Source of the DNA: Solobacterium sp. | GTDB lineage: Bacteria > Bacillota_I > Bacilli_A > Erysipelotrichales > Erysipelotrichaceae | Length of the DNA: 48,340 bases | Direction of reading: 5' to 3' | Assembly: GCA_017543025.1 (NCBI GenBank) | Contig: JAFYGX010000089.1 | Location: 1-48,340, forward strand | Part shown: positions 43,316-48,340 of the stretch, one piece after another | How positions within the stretch are numbered: position 1 is the first letter of the stretch | How the letters are laid out: each line of letters starts with the position of its first letter | The notes under the pieces: generated by a model | Database searches by the model: none | Told to the model about the DNA's origin: nothing | Seen by the model: only the letters and a program-made list of their open reading frames with translations | Made by a program: the position numbers and the translations under genes

Positions 43316-43443
43316 GATCTGTTCAGCCGTCACCGACTGGTTTTTCCCATTGTTCAGGCCGTATCAAGCCTCCGGGTCATCCGCCGAATCTTTCGATAAA
43401 TACCCGGTCCTCGTCACCTGCAGGACTCTGCAGGCCTGGCGCT
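43316..43443 (-). ncRNA. glmS ribozyme: glmS ribozyme (glucosamine 6-phosphate-activated self-cleaving RNA)
   Basis: Minus strand: the cleavage site and start AGCGCC (43443-43438), then GTGACGAGGACC, TTATCGAAAGATTCGG and GGCGGATGACCCGG. These are the conserved core strings of this class, in the right order, 60-180 bases before glmS. Cleavage is expected between the A at 43443 and the G at 43442. The 3' limit (P3/P4 region) is estimated. Confidence 0.95.
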
Positions 43444-43474
43444 AACTTCTGACTGCAGCTCCATGACGCGTCCT

Positions 43475-43503
43475 ATTATATGCAGGTTTCGTTCTGATTA
43501 CAA
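43475..43503 (-). promoter_or_regulatory. glmS promoter
   Basis: TTGTAA and TATAAT with 17 bases between them, placed about 30 bases upstream of the ribozyme cleavage site. Confidence 0.75.
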
Positions 43504-43659
43504 TCAGATATGCTCTCGCATGAATGGCTCAAAATCCGTAATACCGTTCAGAACCATGCCTCAGCATAATTCGAAAACCAGCCGGCAGTTTGGTGATACT
43601 CCCTGACAGCCTCTAAACAGAAGCTTTTCGTCAGATATACCAGACCAGCACAGGCTGTA

Positions 43660-43929
43660 TCATCCCGAACAGGTTCATGTACGGGGCAGTTCAGAAATCC
43701 GTTCTGAACGATTATGAAGGGACTGTCATCAGCGACGGAAAATCCGCATTCTTCAATTATGCATCAGGGATGTCCCGAGCACGAACAGCGCTGTCTGAGA
43801 GGCTTCAAGAAAACGGAAACAGTTCTTACCCGGGCAGGAAAGATGAGAGCGCCGCTTTATGAAGCCATACACACAGCCAATGAGGCTATAAAAACCAGCA
43901 AAGAAATACTCAGCGCTGAAGCAGTATAA
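43660..43929 (+). pseudogene. IS66-family transposase fragment with frameshift
   Basis: Two overlapping frames give consecutive pieces of an IS66 (TnpC) C-terminal core: LNDYEGTVISDGKSAFFNYA, then in the next frame HQGCPEHEQRCLRGF and GKMRAPLYEAIHTANEAIKT. The shift falls near 43757-43765. Neither ends nor partner genes (tnpA/tnpB) are present. Confidence 0.7.
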
Positions 43930-44048
43930 TAAAGACAATATTAAAGTACTGAAAAGGAATGCCCGGTTCGTTCCGGAGGATTACGGTACTGTTAAGGAAC
44001 AGACGAATCAGAACCAGCGGATGTTCCCATTCTGAAAAGGAGCAGATT

Positions 44049-44726
44049 ATGCAGACACAGAGCAAAGAGGCCATCGAAAAATATCTTAAACAGCTTCACG
44101 CGGATTATGATCCCGTTTACAGCATGCTGATGAATTATCAGTGTGCGGTGATGGAAGTGGAAACAAAATTCAACATTCTCAACAACCTGTTCTCCCTTAA
44201 GGATGAACGAAATCCTATCGAATCCATTAAATCGAGAGTGAAGTCCCTTGACAGCATTCTTCGTAAGATGGAAAGCCGTCATCTTCCGATTACGCTCGAA
44301 GCAGTGGAGGAGAACCTGAAAGATGTTGCCGGGGTTCGGGTAGTCTGCTCGTTTATTGACGATATTTACAATATTGCGGACAGCTTCCTCGCCCAGGACG
44401 ATGTAACGCTGATCGATCGAAAAGATTACATTCAGAATCCGAAACCGAGCGGATACCGGAGCCTTCATCTGATTGTCAAAACACCGATCTATACGGACAA
44501 AGGAAAAAAAGACATGTTCGTGGAAGTTCAGCTGCGGACGATTGCCATGGATTTCTGGGCAAGTCTTGAACACAAGCTGCGGTACAAGAAGAATCTCAAT
44601 CCCCAGACCGCCGAAGAACTGGCAGAGGAACTGAAAACCTGTGCAGAGGAAAGTGCAGTACTTGATGAAAAAATGCGCTCCATCCGGAAACGCATTGCGG
44701 CGGATTCTCCGGAATCTGATTCCTGA
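44049..44726 (+). CDS. Small alarmone synthetase (RelA/SpoT synthetase domain, SAS type)
   Basis: About 225 residues from MQTQSKEAIEKYLK (AAAAGGAGCAG upstream). Synthetase motifs: SRVKSLDSILRKM, VAGVRVVCSFIDDIYNIAD, NPKPSGYRSLHLIV, VEVQLRTIAMDFWASLEHKL. There is no HD hydrolase, TGS or ACT domain, so it makes but does not degrade (p)ppGpp, like the RelQ/YjbM or RelP/YwaC enzymes. Known: these respond to cell-wall stress and other signals. A monocistronic gene. Confidence 0.92.
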   Translation: MQTQSKEAIEKYLKQLHADYDPVYSMLMNYQCAVMEVETKFNILNNLFSLKDERNPIESIKSRVKSLDSILRKMESRHLPITLEAVEENLKDVAGVRVVCSFIDDIYNIADSFLAQDDVTLIDRKDYIQNPKPSGYRSLHLIVKTPIYTDKGKKDMFVEVQLRTIAMDFWASLEHKLRYKKNLNPQTAEELAEELKTCAEESAVLDEKMRSIRKRIAADSPESDS

Positions 44727-45084
44727 TGCGCTTTTCTGCAGGGATTAACAGTCTGCAATGAACACTGACCGAACCCCATGAGTATCGTTGGATGTCGGTT
44801 TTATAAAGGACTGTTTTCTGTTTCTGTGAGACATAATTCTTCATTGACCGGGTCCCCCCTTCCGACTCAGTCCGGAAGGACCGCCCCTGAGCAGCTTCTC
44901 CCGGAGATTATCAAATCCTGAGAAACAGTATTCAGAAAACAGAAGAATGCTATCTTACGTCCGTTTAAAATGCAGACCAGAAAATCAGTAACAACGAAGA
45001 CAAGGCAGCATTTTGAGAGGAATTCTCAAGTGCTCCTTTTTTTCATTAATTAATCCAGAACAATCGTGTCTCAAAAAGATATCA

Positions 45085-45102
45085 TTTCAGCTATAGCTGA
45101 AA
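45085..45102. promoter_or_regulatory. 18-base perfect palindrome upstream of the tRNA promoter
   Basis: TTTCAGC-TATA-GCTGAAA, ending 16 bases before the -35 box of tRNA-Thr. It could be an operator or the end of a mobile element. Confidence 0.4.
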
Positions 45103-45118
45103 CTGTTCGTTTTCTGCC

Positions 45119-45147
45119 TTGAAAGGAATCAGGACTTCACGTATAAT
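45119..45147 (+). promoter_or_regulatory. tRNA-Thr promoter
   Basis: TTGAAA, 17 bases, TATAAT; the tRNA begins 14 bases later. Confidence 0.8.
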
Positions 45148-45161
45148 AATCCTGCTGTTGA

Positions 45162-45237
45162 GCCGACTTAGCTCAGCTGGTAGAGCAACTCATTCGTAAT
45201 GAGTAGGTCGTTGGTTCGAATCCGATAGTCGGCACCA
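45162..45237 (+). tRNA. tRNA-Thr (anticodon CGT)
   Basis: Acceptor GCCGACT/AGTCGGC, D-arm GCTC/GAGC, anticodon arm ACTCA-TTCGTAA-TGAGT giving CGT (reads ACG), T-arm with TTCGAAT. The 3' CCA is encoded (45235-45237). Confidence 0.95.
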
Positions 45238-45238
45238 T

Positions 45239-45270
45239 TCAAAAACCGCATAAATATGCGGTTTTTCTTT
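45239..45270 (+). terminator. tRNA terminator
   Basis: AAAAACCGCATA / TATGCGGTTTTT, a perfect long stem with two loop bases, then CTTTATTTT. Confidence 0.85.
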
Positions 45271-45426
45271 ATTTTCACTGTTTACGAAATCTCGCGAAAT
45301 AAGGCAAAAAACGCCGTTTTGGGGGACATTTGGGGGACAGTCAAAAATTTTTTCCATTTCAACAACATGCATGCATCTATCCCGCATCGTCTGATTCACA
45401 TCACTCAAATCACTCTGGATCTATCG
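45271..45426 (-). pseudogene. Possible C-terminal remnant of a tyrosine integrase / attachment-site scar
   Basis: On the minus strand, a frame bounded upstream by a TAG reads VVEMEKIFDCPPNVPQNG and runs toward the tRNA. Tails of this kind (CPPNVPQ-like, with the plus strand showing GGGGGACATTTGGGGGACAG) are familiar to me from integrases of Bacillota elements that insert next to tRNA genes. The rest of the integrase is absent. I see no second copy of the tRNA 3' end in the window. Confidence 0.3.
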
Positions 45427-45628
45427 AGAATCATTCACCAGAAAGAAAAAACTGCAGCGAAGAGCGGTTCCTCAGAAGATCCGCATTCGCTGCAGATATT
45501 TGCTTTTCACGGTCGCTCTGCTTTATGCCAGCTACTTCTCCGCCGGCATAGCTTCACTTGCGCTTCTCATAATCTGGTTATTCAAGAGTTCAGTTCTATC
45601 TAGAAAAAGGAAGATTATGAAATAATAG

Positions 45629-46197
45629 ATTTCAATTTATGCATCCCATATGGGAATCAACAGGATCGATGAATGTCCGGCAGCTCGTATGGATGATTTC
45701 AACTCGTGCACCCTATACGGGATGCAACAAGTGCCGTCAGATATGCTTCGTGAGATTACACCATTTCAACTCATGCACCCCATACGGGATGCAACATTTA
45801 TTGAGACTGACTCCGCGCTTATGTGGTCATTTCAACTCATGCACCCCATAGGGGATGTAACGCCCTAATCTGGAAGATGCCGATCTTTCAATACTATTTC
45901 AACTCATGCACCCCATACGGGATGCAACTGTACAGGTCTCCGTCTTCTGCAAGCGTGTCGCAATTTCAACTCATGCACCCCATACGGGATGCAACAATTG
46001 TCACGTCCGATATGTCCTGTCCTATCGATATTTCAACTCATGCACCCCATACGGGATGCAACGTCATGTACACGACTCACACGGCGACGTATGACGCATT
46101 TCAACTCATGCACCCCATACGGGATGCAACCATGTACAACTCAGCACTTGACACTCTGTTCGATATTTCAACTCATGCACTCCATACGGGATGCAAC
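45629..46197 (-). CRISPR. Type I-C CRISPR array, 9 repeats and 8 spacers
   Basis: 33-bp repeats begin at 45629, 45696, 45763, 45829, 45896, 45963, 46030, 46098 and 46165; spacers are 33-35 bp. On the minus strand each repeat starts GTTGCATCCC and ends GAGTTGAAAT, like other I-C repeats, so the crRNA strand is minus. Five repeats are identical. The repeat at 46165 has one change, those at 45696 and 45829 two each, and the one at 45629 about six, so the array decays toward its trailer end (low coordinates). Leader side: 46198 upward. Confidence 0.97.
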
Positions 46198-46459
46198 CGC
46201 AAAACCTAGAAAATGGCCCAAATAAGCTTGTTTTTGTAAGGATTTTGCGCTCGAATTATTTAAACTCGCACGTGGACACGAGCATATTTCGACAAATTGA
46301 GAATGTTTGCTTGGGGTTCGCCATCATATTATAACGATATTCGATCAAACTTTTTTTACCCCAATAGCCCCAATCTTCGCCTTTAATTATACCGAAATCA
46401 TAAAATCTGATACCGTCTAATTTCTAATAACCAGAGACAATCTACTTCAAGAATTTTCA
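46198..46459 (-). promoter_or_regulatory. CRISPR leader
   Basis: AT-rich, ORF-free, between cas7 and the first repeat. On the minus strand it contains ATGGCGAACCCCAAGCAAAC, resembling the GCGAACC-type element I know from I-C leaders. It directly follows the cas7 stop, with no space for cas4, cas1 or cas2. Confidence 0.7.
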
Positions 46460-47353
46460 CTAATCACGAACCTCAACGCTGACCCCCTCCGGAAGTTCTT
46501 CATTTGAAGGAACAGAAACAATGTAGTCATTAAAAGAACGAGGCGATTCTACTGTTTCTTTTTTGTGAATCACAATTTTCTCAAACAGCTTATGCGATGG
46601 AGCATTTCCGTTTTTGCTCTCATGTTTGAAAATAATAAGTTTGCGAACCACCATATTTCCTCTTGCAGCAGAATGGTCCTCTTCAAACATATTCATGATT
46701 GAAGTCCACAAAACTTCCAGATCAGCATCATTGAAGCCGGTTTTCTGAGCAAGATTAGCAGAGATATAGCCATCCATTCGGTAAAGACCATAGGGGATAA
46801 TCCATTTATTACCCATTTCAGTTTTCTTGTTTGCATCTTTTTCTGCTGTAATGGCTACACGTGTAATAGTAATGTTCTGGGGATATACTTCATTGATACT
46901 TTTTGCAAATGTAAGCTGTACAGGACCTGTCAGCTGCCCAGCATTTCCAGGAATTTTTTTGTCATTCTGTGTAAAGGTAGTCATAACAGCTCCAAATGTG
47001 CGAATGTCAAAATAATGGCTACACATATAATTAATCACAAAAGCCTCTTTATCATTTTTATTTATCTTATCGGTTTCAAGTGCTGTAAGCGCTTTTTCGT
47101 CTTTTGAATTCAATGTTCCTAAACGATTTATATAAATATCATATCCATCCTTTGAATCATAATTCATCTGAACATAATTGCGAATCTTACGCTTGATACA
47201 AACATCCGTTACAAGACCGATGTTTGTATCAACATCTACACGCGGCATGTTGTCAGCATCCGGATCTCCATTAGGATTTCCGTTTTCAACATCGAACAGA
47301 ATAGTGAATTCATAACGGTTATTGATAGGTTTTTTTTCACTGATATCAGGCAT
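46460..47353 (-). CDS. cas7c: Type I-C Cascade backbone protein Cas7c (Csd2)
   Basis: About 297 residues from MPDISEKKPINNRYEF, with AGGAGGTCG upstream; the ATG lies inside the last codons of cas8c (8-base overlap). Family marks: FTILFDVENGNPNGDPDADN (RAMP N-terminus), DVCIKRKIRNYVQ, FDIRTFGAVM and GPVQLTFAKSINEVYPQ. Known: six to seven copies coat the crRNA. The next gene downstream is normally cas4; here the leader follows. Confidence 0.95.
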   Translation of the reverse strand: MPDISEKKPINNRYEFTILFDVENGNPNGDPDADNMPRVDVDTNIGLVTDVCIKRKIRNYVQMNYDSKDGYDIYINRLGTLNSKDEKALTALETDKINKNDKEAFVINYMCSHYFDIRTFGAVMTTFTQNDKKIPGNAGQLTGPVQLTFAKSINEVYPQNITITRVAITAEKDANKKTEMGNKWIIPYGLYRMDGYISANLAQKTGFNDADLEVLWTSIMNMFEEDHSAARGNMVVRKLIIFKHESKNGNAPSHKLFEKIVIHKKETVESPRSFNDYIVSVPSNEELPEGVSVEVRD

Positions 47354-47714
47354 TGTTTTCGACCTCCTTATTATCCTTTTTCTTGTACAATTCCTGTTTT
47401 TGGTGATAGTAGCCAAGGCAGAATTCGCCCTGTTCAATCTGTGAAAGATGTTTTGGAAATTCCGGAATATGATTCATGATTTCTTGGATTAAGCGATCAT
47501 AGTAAATCTTTGAGCTGTCATTCAATTTCTTTACATAGTACTGATTCAGTCTGAGCACTTTCGCAAAAGCGTTACCAGGTGTTGCCATTGCTGCATTGAA
47601 ATGTTTTGATGAAAGATTTTCGACATTTGTTGCGTCTTTCTGAATTTTCTCCAAAACAGCAAACAGACGTCCACACTGATAGCCAATGCTTTTCGCATTA
47701 ATATTGATTTCCAA
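47346..47714 (-). CDS. cas11c: Cas11c small subunit from an internal start in cas8c
   Basis: Inside cas8c and in the same frame, AAGGAGGTG (47729-47721) stands seven bases before a TTG codon (47714). Translation gives about 122 residues, beginning (M)EININAKSIGYQCGRLFAVL and ending with the Cas8c C-terminus. Known: type I-C systems make the small subunit by internal initiation in cas8c. Position, size and the perfect ribosome site fit this; the product was not demonstrated here. Confidence 0.75.
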   Translation of the reverse strand: MEININAKSIGYQCGRLFAVLEKIQKDATNVENLSSKHFNAAMATPGNAFAKVLRLNQYYVKKLNDSSKIYYDRLIQEIMNHIPEFPKHLSQIEQGEFCLGYYHQKQELYKKKDNKEVENNA

Positions 47715-48340
47715 TCCTGTCACCTCCTTTGATGATTGGCTGTTCTTTGAAAGATACATTTTAAGCACCTGAGCTTTCCGGGTAGTCACTTTAGTAGTTT
47801 CATAGCGCGCTTTATCAGGTCCTTTCTGAATACGGTTTGTAACTTTAGATTTTTCTTTGCGCTTTTTATCAGGTCCTTTCCGAATACGGTTTAAGACTCC
47901 AGTAAAGATTTCATCAAGATAACGAGTGTTTTTAAGAACTGAAGTCAGCAGTGAGCCTTTAAGACTACGATTCGCTTTTTCTATATCTCTAACTGTTTCT
48001 TTGATAATTTCAGTTGGAGAAAGGTTTTTTGATTTTTCATCATTCAACTGCATTCTTTCATAATGCAAATTGATATTTTGAATGAACTCACCAAATGAAT
48101 TTTCAAAATAAAAATCAAGTTGAATTCTTCCTTTCCTTGCTCTTAGACCGGTGATAAAGAAAGGCTCTTTCGGATCAAGTGGGAATCCATTGAAGTCCAC
48201 CTTTTCTCCGCGCGAAATATCTTTTGTCAGTTTACGTAATTCGCTCTGATCAAGGGGGAGATCATTCTGCATATTACCCATGATAAGAATGTTCCCAAAT
48301 TTTGAATAAGCCGGTGCAGCATTTCCAGCCCACATAACAA
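47346..48340 (-). CDS. cas8c: Type I-C large subunit Cas8c (Csd1), 3' part
   Basis: The frame is open to the right window edge, so the N-terminal part is missing. Visible: FITGLRARKGRIQLDFYFEN, SLLTSVLKNTRYLDEIFTGV, and the C-terminal helical small-subunit part (GYQCGRLFAVLEKIQ, PEFPKHLSQIEQGEFCLGYY). Known: Cas8c recognises the PAM and holds target DNA. It contains an 18-residue tandem repeat just before the small-subunit part and the internal start described separately. AT-richer than the chromosomal genes left of 45 kb. Confidence 0.93.
   Translation of the reverse strand, partial: VMWAGNAAPAYSKFGNILIMGNMQNDLPLDQSELRKLTKDISRGEKVDFNGFPLDPKEPFFITGLRARKGRIQLDFYFENSFGEFIQNINLHYERMQLNDEKSKNLSPTEIIKETVRDIEKANRSLKGSLLTSVLKNTRYLDEIFTGVLNRIRKGPDKKRKEKSKVTNRIQKGPDKARYETTKVTTRKAQVLKMYLSKNSQSSKEVTGLEININAKSIGYQCGRLFAVLEKIQKDATNVENLSSKHFNAAMATPGNAFAKVLRLNQYYVKKLNDSSKIYYDRLIQEIMNHIPEFPKHLSQIEQGEFCLGYYHQKQELYKKKDNKEVENNA
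47784..47891 (-). repeat. 54-bp tandem duplication inside cas8c
   Basis: Two in-frame units, NRIRKGPDKKRKEKSKVT and NRIQKGPDKARYETTKVT, 18 residues each. They sit in the linker just upstream of the internal Cas11c start and keep the frame. Confidence 0.8.

Larger units (their letters stand above)
44727..45161. other. Intergenic region before tRNA-Thr
   Basis: No ORF of merit. It holds a CCTTCCG/CGGAAGG hairpin near 44858-44880, the palindrome at 45085-45102 and the tRNA promoter. Confidence 0.5.

Noticed and set aside
45190..45408. Minus-strand ORF ending SDSNQRPTHYE
   Set aside because: The tail is the antisense of tRNA-Thr and its terminator; only the upstream part is kept as a possible integrase scar.
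45639..46225. Several plus-strand ORFs with repeating HPIRDAT-like peptides
   Set aside because: They are translations of the CRISPR repeats and spacers, not genes.

Overview
The window reads like a chromosomal segment of a low-to-mid GC Gram-positive bacterium (Bacillota), plausibly a gut Erysipelotrichia-type anaerobe. The support is a glmS ribozyme, an LtaS-like enzyme, an RsbW/SpoIIAA-type partner-switching module, AGGAGG-type ribosome binding sites with occasional TTG/GTG starts, and no outer-membrane genes. The genus is inference.

Layout. 1-2.5 kb: the 3' end of a degenerate phosphohexomutase-like gene, then a tannase-type lipoprotein esterase. 2.6-4.7 kb (minus strand): a GNAT/YoaP protein, deoC and a small membrane protein. 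4.9-11.1 kb (minus strand): a potassium-homeostasis operon (ktrB, ktrA, a membrane protein, a truncated KdpD-like kinase, a KdpE-like regulator), with 11-bp-phased direct repeats upstream. 11.2-13.0 kb: two small ORFs and a gene-poor stretch with an IS605-type hairpin relic. 13.0-16.1 kb: two tandem esterases plus a GH43-like glycosidase. 16.1-19.2 kb: an array of strong hairpins, an intact IS630-family element and an orphan reverse transcriptase. Before the IS inserted, the hairpins would have lain just upstream of the RT.

19.4-24.5 kb: a MATE exporter, a PL26/YetA-like protein, a KdgF-like cupin and a divergent AraC regulator, suggesting use of pectin-type sugars. 24.5-33.1 kb: an EAL phosphodiesterase, an OppF pseudogene, a Gfo/Idh oxidoreductase with an EamA transporter, a small Cys-rich protein with a RiPP-like leader, an HD protein, an NdpA-like protein and a second deoC. 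33.4-33.5 kb: a candidate small RNA.

33.8-37.6 kb (minus strand): the most unusual operon. It encodes a DAACS-type transporter whose N-terminus resembles a degenerate RsbW ATPase domain, a STAS-kinase fusion, a stand-alone STAS protein and an RsbW-type kinase, with no sigma factor. I read it as a partner-switching circuit wired to a transporter. 37.7-38.7 kb: four overlapping small genes including a 24-residue membrane peptide. 38.8-45.2 kb: an LtaS-like protein, glmS with its ribozyme, an IS66 relic, a small alarmone synthetase and tRNA-Thr.

45.2-48.3 kb: visibly AT-richer. It holds an integrase-like remnant next to the tRNA, a type I-C CRISPR array with its leader, cas7 and the 3' part of cas8c, which contains a strong internal start for Cas11c. 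No cas4-cas1-cas2 lies between cas7 and the leader, so spacer acquisition genes are absent from their usual place.
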